A DNA stretch of 20,095 nucleotides from Rhodococcus sp. IITR03 (GTDB taxonomy: Bacteria; Actinomycetota; Actinomycetes; Mycobacteriales; Mycobacteriaceae), in NCBI GenBank assembly GCA_001017865.1, contig LATQ01000312.1, forward strand, positions 1-20,095, given 5' to 3'. This document shows positions 10,150-17,557 of the stretch, piece after piece (position 1 is the first letter of the stretch; the number at the start of each line of letters is the position of its first letter). A program made the translations under genes and the position numbers. The notes under the pieces were generated by a model. It searched no databases. It was not told the DNA's origin and saw nothing but the letters and a program-made list of their open reading frames with translations.

Positions 10150-11052
10150 ATGCCGGACCAGGACCAGTACCGCATGCAGCACCCGGGGGAGCAGCACCCG
10201 GTTCCACCGCTCGAGGAGCAACCGGAGATCGCCTACCCCGGCGCGACCGCCGATCTGCTCTCCGCCCCGGACCACGGGGAGGCGACGTACCGGGGGAGCG
10301 GACGACTCGAAGGTCGTCGCGCCCTGATCACCGGCGGTGATTCCGGTATCGGACGGGCGGTCGCGGTCGCCTTCGCGCGGGAGGGTGCCGACGTCGTCCT
10401 GGCCTATCTCGACGAGGAGGACGAGGACGGCAAGCGGACCGCCGAACTCGTCGAGCAGGCGGGACGCCGCGCGGTGCGCATGCCCGGCGACATCCGAGTG
10501 GAGGAGTTCTGCCGGCGATTGATCGACACGACGGTGTCCGAACTCGGCGGCATCGACATCCTCGTCAACAACGCCGCCTATCAGCATCTCGAACCCGGCG
10601 GCATCGGCGACATCTCCACCGAGCAGTTCGACCGCGTGATGAAGACGAACCTCTACGCCCTGTTCTGGCTGTCGAAGTACGCGGTCGCCGCGATGGCGCC
10701 GGGTTCGACGATCGTCAACACCACCTCGATCCAGGCGGTGAGCCCGTCGCCGGGTCTGCTCGACTACGCAACCACGAAGGCCGGCATCGTCGACTTCACC
10801 AAGGGCCTCGCCTCCGACGTGGCGGGCAAGGGCATCCGCGTCAATGCGGTTGCACCCGGCCCGATCTGGACACCCCTCATTCCCGCGACCATGCCGAAGG
10901 ACGCGTACGAGCAGTTCGGCAAGGACACCCCGCTCGGTCGCCCCGGCCAACCCGCCGAACTCGCCCCGGCCTACGTCTTCCTCGCCTCCCAGGAGTCGAG
11001 CTACATCACCGGGGAGACCATCGCCGTCACCGGCGGGGTCCCGTTCACCTGA
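10150..11052 (+). CDS. Short-chain dehydrogenase/reductase with N-terminal extension, YghA-like
   Basis: The ATG at 10150 follows GAGGAGG; a GTG at 10105 in frame lacks a ribosome site. The product is 300 residues, unbroken. Residues 1-50 form a proline-rich, polar extension (QHPVPPLEEQPEIAYPG) typical of the YghA / 'glucose dehydrogenase-like' SDR subgroup. TGGDSGIG at 61-68 is the cofactor loop, NNAAYQ at 140-145 the structural motif, Asn167, Ser193, Tyr206 and Lys210 the catalytic tetrad, and PGPIWTPLIP follows. It most likely reduces aldehydes or oxidises small alcohols in the cytosol; the substrate is not known. It stands alone between 130 bases of upstream spacer, in which I see no clear element, and a large inverted repeat downstream. 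Confidence 0.9.
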   Translation: MPDQDQYRMQHPGEQHPVPPLEEQPEIAYPGATADLLSAPDHGEATYRGSGRLEGRRALITGGDSGIGRAVAVAFAREGADVVLAYLDEEDEDGKRTAELVEQAGRRAVRMPGDIRVEEFCRRLIDTTVSELGGIDILVNNAAYQHLEPGGIGDISTEQFDRVMKTNLYALFWLSKYAVAAMAPGSTIVNTTSIQAVSPSPGLLDYATTKAGIVDFTKGLASDVAGKGIRVNAVAPGPIWTPLIPATMPKDAYEQFGKDTPLGRPGQPAELAPAYVFLASQESSYITGETIAVTGGVPFT

Positions 11053-11058
11053 GGATCA

Positions 11059-11116
11059 GAGCGCGAAATGGTCATCGGAGCGCGTAACAACGCGTACCGA
11101 TGACCATTTCGCGCTC
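11059..11116. terminator. Perfect 20-bp inverted repeat with nested inner stem, likely bidirectional terminator
   Basis: The arms at 11059-11078 (GAGCGCGAAATGGTCATCGG) and 11097-11116 are perfect reverse complements over 20 bases. The 18-base spacer can fold again: CGCGT at 11081-11085 pairs with ACGCG at 11090-11094 around an AACA loop. It starts seven bases after the SDR stop and ends seven bases before the stop of the minus-strand deacetylase remnant. That is where a shared terminator for convergent genes would sit. There is no U-tract, but such terminators are common in actinobacteria. It could instead be a copy of a dispersed genomic repeat. Confidence 0.7.
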
Positions 11117-11122
11117 CGGAGT

Positions 11123-11185
11123 TCACGAGGACTGCATGTCGAGCAGTTCCGACACCGTCACGAAACGGTAGTCTTCGGCGCGCAT
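11123..11185 (-). pseudogene. Remnant of a polysaccharide deacetylase C-terminus
   Basis: The minus strand reads MRAEDYRFVTVSELLDMQSS and then TGA. The pattern Arg-Ala-Glu-x-Tyr-Arg-Phe-Val-Thr-Val-Ser-Glu-Leu-Leu is the usual last helix of NodB-type polysaccharide deacetylases. No deacetylase core lies upstream on this strand: past about 11200 the sequence runs into the promoter and riboswitch of the next operon. So this seems to be the stump of a gene whose body was lost. It could also be a chance match, since only 20 codons are available. Confidence 0.4.
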
Positions 11186-11271
11186 GCGACGACGAGGGTT
11201 CTTCGGCCGGATGCCATTCGGATATGGTGCCTCATCCGGTGTCGATGGGTGGCGGACGCCCGGTTGCGCGG

Positions 11272-11300
11272 TTCCGGGACGACGTCGGGTCTTGTACTGT
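11272..11300 (+). promoter_or_regulatory. Possible promoter for the second riboswitch
   Basis: A -10-like TACTGT at 11295-11300 preceded by TG at 11292-11294 lies 17 bases after TTCCGG at 11272-11277, a poor -35. The expected transcript start falls on the first base of riboswitch helix P1 at 11306, which supports the placement. Confidence 0.3.
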
Positions 11301-11305
11301 TCGTA

Positions 11306-11448
11306 GCGACGTAGGGAACAACGGTGCGAATCCGTGGCTGTCCCGCAACTGTCACCGAGGAGTGATCCCCCAACAGCATGGTCACGGCCCATACGGGTTG
11401 GAAGGCCGGGGGCGAGCGTCGATCCGGGAGCCAGGACACCTGCGTCGC
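11306..11448 (+). ncRNA. Cobalamin riboswitch upstream of the plus-strand importer
   Basis: The core AGGGAACAACGGTGCGAATCC, then GGCTGTCCCGCAACTGT and the B12 box AGCCAGGACACCTGCGTC (11429-11446) match the cobalamin riboswitch class closely. P1 pairs GCGACG (11306-11311) with CGTCGC (11443-11448). A long peripheral region (about 11360-11425) lies between the CAACTGT segment and the B12 box, as in full-length elements. The start codon of the lipoprotein gene lies 25 bases downstream with its GAGG ribosome site between, so B12 probably controls translation start. This is the main evidence that the transporter handles corrinoids or cobalt. Confidence 0.93.
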
Positions 11449-11473
11449 CGAAGCAGGACCCACGAGGATGGAC

Positions 11474-12546
11474 ATGAACAATTCGATATTCACCGCCCGT
11501 ACGAGGCGGTATTCGGTGGTGCGCGTCGGCGTCGCATTGATGGCGGCGGCGCTGACCGTGTCGGGATGCTCGTCGAACGACGAACAATCGACTCCGCCCG
11601 AGCCGGACACAGCCGCGTCGGCGTACCCGCTCACCATCGAGAACTGCGGCAGGACGCTCACCGTCGACGCGCCACCACAGCGGGCGGTGTCCCTGAATCA
11701 GGGTCCACCGAGATCCTGCTGTCGCTCGGTCTCGCCGACCGCATGGTCGGCACCGCGACCTGGACCGATCCCGTTCGGGAGAACCTCGCCGACGAGAACG
11801 CGAAGGTTCCGCGTCTGGCCGACAACAAGCCGTCCTTCGAGATCGTGCTCGACACGGAACCGGATTTCGTCTCGGCGTCCTTCGGCGGCACACTCGGCGC
11901 CGGTGGGGTTGCCGAACCTTCACAGTTCGAACAACTCGGGGTGCCTGCCTACCTCTCGCCCACCGATTGCGACGGCAAGGACGACAACAGCGTCAACGCC
12001 GACGGCAACCGCACCGAACCGCTGACCATGGGCGCGGTGTACAAGGAGATCCGCGACCTCGCCGCGATCTTCGACGTACGTGAGCGCGGTGAGGAGTTCG
12101 TCGCCGAACTCGAACAGCGATACGGAAGCGTGTCGGGGCAGGTGAACGCGGCCGGCGTGTCGCTCGCCTACTGGTTCGCCGACATCGAGACACCCTATGT
12201 GGCGGGTTGCTGCGGGTCGTCGGGAATCATCACCGATTCGGTCGGAGCGAAGAACGTCTTCGACGACACCACCAACGAGTGGCCCCAGGTGAGCTGGGAA
12301 TCGATTCTCGACCGCAACCCGACCGCACTCGTGCTGGCCGACCTGAGTCGCCGGAGCGTCACCGGGGACGCTCTGGACAGCAAAATCGAGTTCCTGGAAT
12401 CGAATCCGGTCACCCAGCGCCTGAGCGCGGTGCAGAACCGGCGGTACATCGTGGTCAACGGCGCCGACCTGAATCCGTCCATCCGCACGGTCGACGGCAT
12501 CGAGAAGGTCGCCGACGCCCTGCGCGAGTGGAATCTCGACAGCTGA
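11474..12546 (+). CDS. ABC importer substrate-binding lipoprotein, BtuF/FecB-like (one frame break)
   Basis: The extracellular, membrane-anchored lipoprotein catches substrate for the permease/ATPase that follow. Starts are possible at ATG 11468 or 11474; GAGG at 11464-11467 favours 11474. After a basic start and hydrophobic stretch, the lipobox TVSGC puts the lipidated cysteine at residue 32. The mature part has the TroA-like two-lobe layout: YPLTIENCGRTLTVDAPPQR, STEILLSLGLADRMVGTATW, a linking helix near TMGAVYKEIRDLAAIFDV, and VAGCCGSSGIITDSVGAKNV. About 357 residues are predicted; the frame breaks near 11702, where GGGG lost a G. I recall relatives being labelled 'F420-0 ABC transporter' binding proteins. 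The riboswitch just upstream argues for a corrinoid or cobalt substrate instead. Substrate unproven. Confidence 0.88.
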
Positions 12547-13597
12547 TGGTGACGTCCACTGCCCGGCGACCTCGAAGGGGCGCCGGGCTCCGGTGGCCGG
12601 TGTCGTGGTGGTCGCGGGGCTGATCGTTCTCGCACTGTCGATCGCCGTGACCGTCACGATCGGCCCGGCGGAGTTGTCCGTCGTCGACGTGTACGCGGTG
12701 ATCTTCGACCGTCTCGGCCTGGCCGACAGTTCCGTCACCGCGATTCGGGAAGGGATCGTGTGGGAACTGCGTCTCCCGCGCACCTTGCTCGCCGCGGTGT
12801 GCGGTGCCGGACTCGCGGTGTGTGGCGTGATCATGCAGTCGTTGTTACGTAATCCGTTGGCGGATCCCTTCGTGCTCGGCATCTCCTCGGGCGCCTCGAC
12901 CGGCGCGGTGATGATCGCAGTGCTGGGCATCGGCGGAGGTGCCGTGTCGTTGTCGGGCGGAGCCTTTCTCGGGGCACTCGTCTCCTTCGCACTCGTGCTG
13001 CTGCTGGCGACCGGGGCAGGGGGCGGGACCTCCCGTGTGGTGCTGGCCGGAGTGGCAGGAACACAACTGTTCTCGGCGCTGACATCGTTCATCGTCATCT
13101 CCTCCGCCGACGCGGAACGCACTCGGGGAGTGTTGTTCTGGCTACTCGGTTCCCTGAGCGGAGCAACCTGGACCGACGTCGTGCTCTGCGGAGCGGTCTG
13201 CGCCGCCGGAATCGTGGTGTGCCTGGTGAAGGCGTCGTCGCTGGACGCCTTCACATTCGGGTCGTCGACCGCCGCGACCCTCGGGATCGCGGTCGGACGT
13301 ACCCGTCTGCTGTTCCTCATGGTGACGGCGTTGATCACCGCCGTCCTGGTCAGTGCAGCAGGGGCGATCGGGTTCGTCGGGCTGGTGCTGCCCCATGCGG
13401 CCCGTTTCCTGGTCGGTCCACGCCACAGCCGTCTGGTCCCGGTCACCGCCGTCGTCGGGGCGGTCTTCATGGTGTGGGTCGATGCGGTCGCCCGCACCGT
13501 CTTCGCACCGCAAGAGGTTCCCGTCGGTGTGGTGACCGCACTGATCGGCGTGCCGGCCTTCGCACTGATCCTCTTCCGTACGAGGAGTACTCCGTGA
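12546..13597 (+). CDS. ABC importer permease, BtuC/FecCD family (one frame break)
   Basis: This membrane-spanning subunit forms the translocation channel as a dimer. The ATG at 12546 overlaps the stop of the lipoprotein gene (TGATG). About 350 residues are predicted, with roughly ten hydrophobic segments. Family marks are LRLPRTLLAAVCGAGLAVCG, MQSLLRNPLADPFVLGISSG, FVGLVLPHAARFLVGPRHSR and a closing VPVGVVTALIGVPAFALIL. The frame breaks near 12592, in the cytosolic N-terminus, where GGG TGG lost a G. Iron-siderophore, heme and cobalamin permeases share these features, so the family alone does not fix the substrate. Overlaps the ATPase start as GTGA. Confidence 0.92.
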
Positions 13598-14367
13598 CAC
13601 TGTCCGCAAAGTCGCTGCGGTGGAGCCGCGGCGGACATCTCGTCGTCGACGACGTGACGATCGATCCTGTACCCGGAGAGACGATCGGGCTTCTCGGACC
13701 GAACGGCTCGGGCAAGTCGTCGTTGCTCCGCCTGCTGGCCGGAGTCGATCGTCCGGACTCGGGTGCGGTGACGCTCGATGGCACCGATATCCACAGCCTC
13801 GGACGTCGCGTCCTGGCGCGCCGGGTCGCAATGGTCGCGCAGCACGCACACACCGAGGTCGACATCCGGGTACGGGATGTCGTGCGGCTGGGAAGAATTC
13901 CGCACGCCGATGTCCTCGGGCGCGACGACGGGGGAGACGCCGCCATCGCACATGCGCTCGAGGTGACCGGGATGACCGAACACGCCGACCGGTTGTGGCG
14001 AGCGATGTCGGGTGGTGAACGTCAGCGCGCACAGATCGCCCGAGCTCTGGCGCAGGAACCCGAAGAACTGTTGCTCGACGAACCGACCAACCACCTCGAC
14101 ATCCAACACCAGCTCGACATCCTCGAACGGGTCGTAGCGTTGCCGGTGACGACCTACGTCGCGCTGCACGATCTCAATCTCGCGGCGATGTTCTGTGATC
14201 GAGTGGTGGTGCTCGAGAAGGGGCGGGTCGTTGCTCACGGCGCTCCGGCCGAGGCGCTGACGGAACAGATGATCCGACAGGTATACGGAGTGCGTGCCGC
14301 AGTCTCCTACGAAGGGGGGACACCCGTCATCCGTTACCACCGGATTCGCGCCTCGTCCTACACGTAG
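13594..14367 (+). CDS. ABC importer ATPase, BtuD/FecE family
   Basis: This cytosolic ATPase drives the upstream permease. The GTG at 13594 has GAGGAG seven bases upstream and overlaps the permease stop. The 257-residue protein is unbroken. Walker A is GPNGSGKS (35-42), the Q-loop is Gln83 in AMVAQHAHTEVDI, the signature is MSGGERQR (138-145), Walker B is LLLDEPTNHLD (159-169), and His192 in ALHDLN is the switch histidine. VRLGRIPHADVLGRD is typical of siderophore/cobalamin importers. The signature has Met-Ser-Gly-Gly-Glu instead of Leu-Ser-Gly-Gly-Gln, a tolerated variant. It ends 21 bases from the stop of the converging operon; I see no hairpin in that gap. Confidence 0.94.
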   Translation: MTLSAKSLRWSRGGHLVVDDVTIDPVPGETIGLLGPNGSGKSSLLRLLAGVDRPDSGAVTLDGTDIHSLGRRVLARRVAMVAQHAHTEVDIRVRDVVRLGRIPHADVLGRDDGGDAAIAHALEVTGMTEHADRLWRAMSGGERQRAQIARALAQEPEELLLDEPTNHLDIQHQLDILERVVALPVTTYVALHDLNLAAMFCDRVVVLEKGRVVAHGAPAEALTEQMIRQVYGVRAAVSYEGGTPVIRYHRIRASSYT

Positions 14368-14388
14368 CAGGATTGCCGTGCGACATGG

Positions 14389-14949
14389 TCACGAGTGACG
14401 GAAGCCCTTGCCGGTGCGGTCCCGCGGATCGGGTTCCAGCCCCAGAAACTCCGCGCGGATGCGGTCCCACGCCTCGAGGTGTTCCCAGACCGGTTCATCG
14501 GTCAGCTGCTGGGCGTTGGTGAGGAACGGGGTGGGCAGCATGATCGTGAGCATCTGCTCGTCCCGCCCGTTGAACATGCGCAGACCCCAGGAGGTGACGG
14601 TGTCGTCCTTGCCGATCCTGCGATACAGCTCTGCTCGGCCACAGCGGCGGATCCGGCCCATTTCGGGGCCGCTCGCGGTGTGTTCGCCGATGCACAGATG
14701 GAAATGCCACCGGCCGAAATCGACGGTGACGTACCCGTCGTACATCCCGATCTTCCTCGGCGCGTTCGGGGCCGCGACCTCCAGTGCCGAGCCCTCGATG
14801 AGCAGGCCGAACCACATGTCGTCCCAGTAGTTTTCGAACAGCAACGTCACCAGCCGCAGCAGGCTGTCCTCGTCGGTGGGCAACGGCCAGCGCTGTTCAC
14901 GCCCACCGTCCTCGGTGGTGATGATCTCGGGGTCGAACACGACGGTCAC
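14389..14949 (-). CDS. Conserved protein of unknown function, last gene of the riboswitch-led operon (186 aa)
   Basis: The GTG at 14949 has AAGGAG upstream and overlaps the stop of the FhuF-like gene (GTGA), so the two are translated together. The frame is unbroken. There is no signal peptide or membrane segment; the protein is probably cytosolic. The central segment FGRWHFHLCIGEH, then RRCG, brings together His82, His84, Cys86, His90 and Cys103, a plausible metal-binding set. Other notable parts are NYWDDMWFGLLIEGSALEV, KIGMYDGYVTVDFG and MLTIMLPTPFLTNAQQ. I do not recognise the family with confidence. Its tight coupling to an [2Fe-2S] reductase-like protein and a B12-regulated importer suggests a cytosolic step on the imported compound, perhaps chaperoning or redox partnering. 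That is inference. Confidence 0.82.
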   Translation of the reverse strand: MTVVFDPEIITTEDGGREQRWPLPTDEDSLLRLVTLLFENYWDDMWFGLLIEGSALEVAAPNAPRKIGMYDGYVTVDFGRWHFHLCIGEHTASGPEMGRIRRCGRAELYRRIGKDDTVTSWGLRMFNGRDEQMLTIMLPTPFLTNAQQLTDEPVWEHLEAWDRIRAEFLGLEPDPRDRTGKGFRHS

Positions 14950-15608
14950 GGAATCTCCTTCGGTATGTGTCGGGGTGGCGCGGGGAAGACGCAGTCGCTG
15001 CACACACCGCCGGACGGTGTCCGGTAGTACAAGCAGCAACTGCGCCGGCGACCGGTGGATCGGTCGATGGTGTGAACGAGTCGCGGATCCTGCAGCAGTG
15101 CGTCGACGAGCGGCCGGGCTTCGTCGCCGATGACTCGTCGGGCACCGGTCAGTGCGGAGGCGGTGTTGCCCCACAGAGCGCCCGGCGCCACGAGATCACG
15201 CCACGCGTCGATCAGCGGTTCGATCTGGGTGTCGAGCACTTCCGTTGCAGGGTCGCTTCCGAATTCGGGGGTGACGATGTGCAACTGCAGACCGGAATCG
15301 TCGCGCCACAGCAACTCGTCGGGATCGAGCCGAACGCAGCGACCGGAGGTGATGACGGTACCGACCGCGACCGACCACAGTCGCGCGACGAAACCGAAGA
15401 ACAAGGTGGACGCCGCGACCCGCGGCTCTGCGGTGTTCATGCGTTCCGACATCGCACGGACCAGCGCATCGCGAGTCGCGGCATCTCGTAGTTCGGAGGT
15501 CGGGCGCCAGCCCGCGTCCACCGGTCCGGTACCGACACGGAAGTACGGGCTCCACGCGGTGATTCGCTCGAGCACCCCGCGCGCGCCGGATACTGCTGGG
15601 TCAGACAC
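14946..15608 (-). CDS. FhuF-like [2Fe-2S] protein, putative corrinoid or siderophore reductase
   Basis: FhuF-type proteins hold a [2Fe-2S] cluster in an unusual C-terminal motif and reduce ferric siderophores in the cytosol. Here the C-terminus shows SCCLYYRTPSGGVCSDC: Cys191, Cys192, Cys203 and Cys206 in the order C-C-x10-C-x2-C, an exact fit. The GTG at 15608 has GGAGG upstream and overlaps the ATPase stop by eight bases. The protein is 220 residues and unbroken. The N-terminal part (ASTLFFGFVARLWSVAVGTV) matches the helical FhuF fold region. Because the operon is led by a cobalamin riboswitch, the natural partner may be a Co(III) corrinoid rather than an iron chelate. The sequence cannot settle this. 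Confidence 0.87.
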   Translation of the reverse strand: MSDPAVSGARGVLERITAWSPYFRVGTGPVDAGWRPTSELRDAATRDALVRAMSERMNTAEPRVAASTLFFGFVARLWSVAVGTVITSGRCVRLDPDELLWRDDSGLQLHIVTPEFGSDPATEVLDTQIEPLIDAWRDLVAPGALWGNTASALTGARRVIGDEARPLVDALLQDPRLVHTIDRSTGRRRSCCLYYRTPSGGVCSDCVFPAPPRHIPKEIP

Positions 15609-16429
15609 TGCTGTCCTCCGGTTTCAGATCGAACACCATCGTGCGCGAATCGAACCGCATCCGCCCCCGATCGAATGCCGCCCCGATCCGTCCGGACTCG
15701 GCCAGCGCCGCCGGCGTATCGCACGTCAAGGTCCGGTCGGTGCCCAGCAGCCACATCCTGTCGGCTACGCGCAAGGCGAGTTCGAGTTCGTGCGTGGACA
15801 TCACCACAGCCAAGTTCTGTTCACGAGCGAGACGGCCGAGGACGTCCACCAGTTCGACCCGCGACGGAACGTCGAGGAAGGAGGTGGGTTCGTCCAGGAC
15901 GAGCAGCGACGGATCCTGAGCCAGGGCACGGGCGGTGAGAGAACGTTGCCGTTGACCGTCGGACAGTTCGGAGAACTGCCGGGATGCGAGGCGGGTCGCG
16001 CCGACGCCTCGAGCGCCTCGTCCACCGCGGCCAGATCTTCGGGCGACAGCCGTGCGCTGGCGGGCAGGTGCGGTGTGCGGCGAGCGCGACCAGTTCGCGC
16101 ACCGTGAGCAGGCCGGGGTCGATGCGCTCGGTGAGCACCACCGAGATGCGGGTGGCGAGGTCGGCGGGCTTCACCGTCGCCACGTCCTCACCGTCGATGA
16201 GCACCCGACCGCGCAGCGCCGGTTGCAGGCCGCACAACGTCCGGAGCAACGTCGACTTTCCTGCACCGTTCGGCCCGACGAGGGCGGTGAGTTCGCCGCG
16301 TCGGGCCACTGCCGAGAGACCGGACGCCACCTCGGTGACCGTTCCGCGTCGCAGTGCCCGACGCCGGGTGTAACCGATCGTGAGGTCGTGCAGTTCCACA
16401 CCCGGGGTCACGGTGCTACTCGGGATCAC
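15601..16429 (-). CDS. ABC importer ATPase, BtuD/FecE family (two frame breaks)
   Basis: ATPase of the minus-strand importer. Seen in order: LTIGYTRRRALRRG, Walker A in LVGPNGAGKSTLLRTLCG, ISVVLTERIDPGLLTVRELV, signature ELSDGQRQR, Walker B SLLVLDEPTSFLD, and MSTHELELALRVADRMWLLG with the switch His. Aspartate replaces the first glycine of the usual LSGGQ signature. The frame breaks near 16080 (giving the family-typical VALGRTPHLP once a G is restored) and near 16001. About 276 residues are predicted from the GTG at 16429. A GTG at 16458, overlapping the permease stop, may be the true start if one base is missing in the duplicated junction (see the repeat entry). The C-terminal extension after the H-loop is longer than in the plus-strand paralogue. 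Confidence 0.9.
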
Positions 16430-16470
16430 AGTGCTGCTCCCCGTGCTATTCGGGTCACAGTGCTGCTCCC
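16413..16470 (-). repeat. 30-bp tandem duplication across the permease stop / ATPase start
   Basis: Bases 16413-16441 and 16443-16470 are near-identical direct repeats (one substitution and one missing base), with period 30. Each copy carries a GCACTGTGA stop/start overlap on the minus strand. A third, partial copy of the core (CGGGGTCACGGTGCT, 16403-16417) adjoins. If the missing T in the upstream copy is restored, the sequence from GTG 16458 reads through both copies in the ATPase frame as a repeated S-S-T-V-I-P-x-S-T peptide. Confidence 0.75.
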
Positions 16471-17557
16471 AGTGCTCCGCGTCGGCTGCGGATGAGAACG
16501 GCGATCACGACGGGAGCGCCGACGATGGCGGTGACGGCGTTGAGGGGGAACACCGTGTCGGTACCGGGCATCTGGCTCACGATCCCGCAGACGAGGGCGA
16601 GTACGGCTCCGAGCAACGCGACACCGGGAAGCAGTATGCGATGGTCCGAGGTGCCGAAGGCCATGCGGGCCAGATGCGGGACGATCAATCCGAGAAATCC
16701 GATCGGGCCGCAGAACGCGGTGGTGGCCCCGGCCAGGAGAGCGGCCGACACCACGGTGGTGAGGCGGACGACGCGAATATCGATGCCCATGGACCGGGCG
16801 TAGCCCTCACCGAGCAGCAGCGCATTGAGCGCGCGCACGGTGAGCAGTGCGACGGCGATCCCGCCGAGCACGACAGGGACGAGCAACTTCAGATCCGACC
16901 ACGTCGTGGCCGTGAAGCTCCCGAGTCCCCACACCAGGAACTGCTGGCTGCGCTGCGGGTCCGAATACACCAGCAGTACCGAGACGACGGCTGTGGTCGC
17001 CGATCCGAGCATCACTCCGATGAGCAACAGGGTCACGGCCGATCGCACCCACCGAGACAACAGGACGATCAGCAACAGAACCGCAGCCGCCCCGAGCGCC
17101 GCAGCGAGCACCACACCCGCACGCCCGAGACCCGCCAGTCCGGCAGTGAAGCCGCTCGCCCCGCCGCCACCGATCACCACGACGATCGCCACACCGAGAC
17201 TCGCACCGGAACTGGCACCGAGGATGAACGGGTCCGCCAGAGCGTTCCGGAACAGGGTCTGCATCTGCAGCCCGGCGATCCCCAGCGCCGCACCGACCGC
17301 AATCGCGGTGATCGTGCGCGGTAACCGCAGATCACGAACCACCATGCCCCAGCGCGGATCCGATGCTTCCTGGCCGAACAGGACCCGGAGGTCTCGCCGA
17401 GCGGCACCGTCACCGAACCCAGTGTCACCGACAGAATCGTTGCCGCCGCCAGTCCCACGATCAGCGCCGTGAACACGAGCGAGACCCGTCCGGTCCCCGG
17501 CGGCGAATCGGGCGCGGACTCGGTCGCGGCAGGGGACGCCCCGAGCACGGCGGTCAT
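16455..17557 (-). CDS. ABC importer permease, BtuC/FecCD family (one frame break)
   Basis: Channel subunit of the minus-strand importer. The ATG at 17557 overlaps the lipoprotein stop (ATGA). The N-terminus is MTAVLGASPAATESAPDSPP, then the first membrane segment LVFTALIVGLAAATILSVTL. Family marks are VVRDLRLPRTITAIAVGAAL, LQMQTLFRNALADPFILGAS, CGPIGFLGLIVPHLARMAFG and VFPLNAVTAIVGAPVVIAVL. About 367 residues are predicted. The frame breaks near 17390: ACC CTC lost a C. The gene resembles the plus-strand permease only at the family motifs, so the two are different systems rather than a recent duplication. Confidence 0.92.

Noticed and set aside
11920..14340. An 806-codon open frame on the minus strand
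   Set aside because: It lies opposite the lipoprotein, permease and ATPase genes, whose conserved motifs are all on the plus strand. Its translation is low-complexity Thr/Ala/Arg/Pro with no domain; a codon-bias shadow.
16380..17324. A 314-codon plus-strand frame rich in Glu, Arg, His and Gln
   Set aside because: It is antisense to the FecCD-type permease. The odd composition comes from reading hydrophobic codons in reverse complement.
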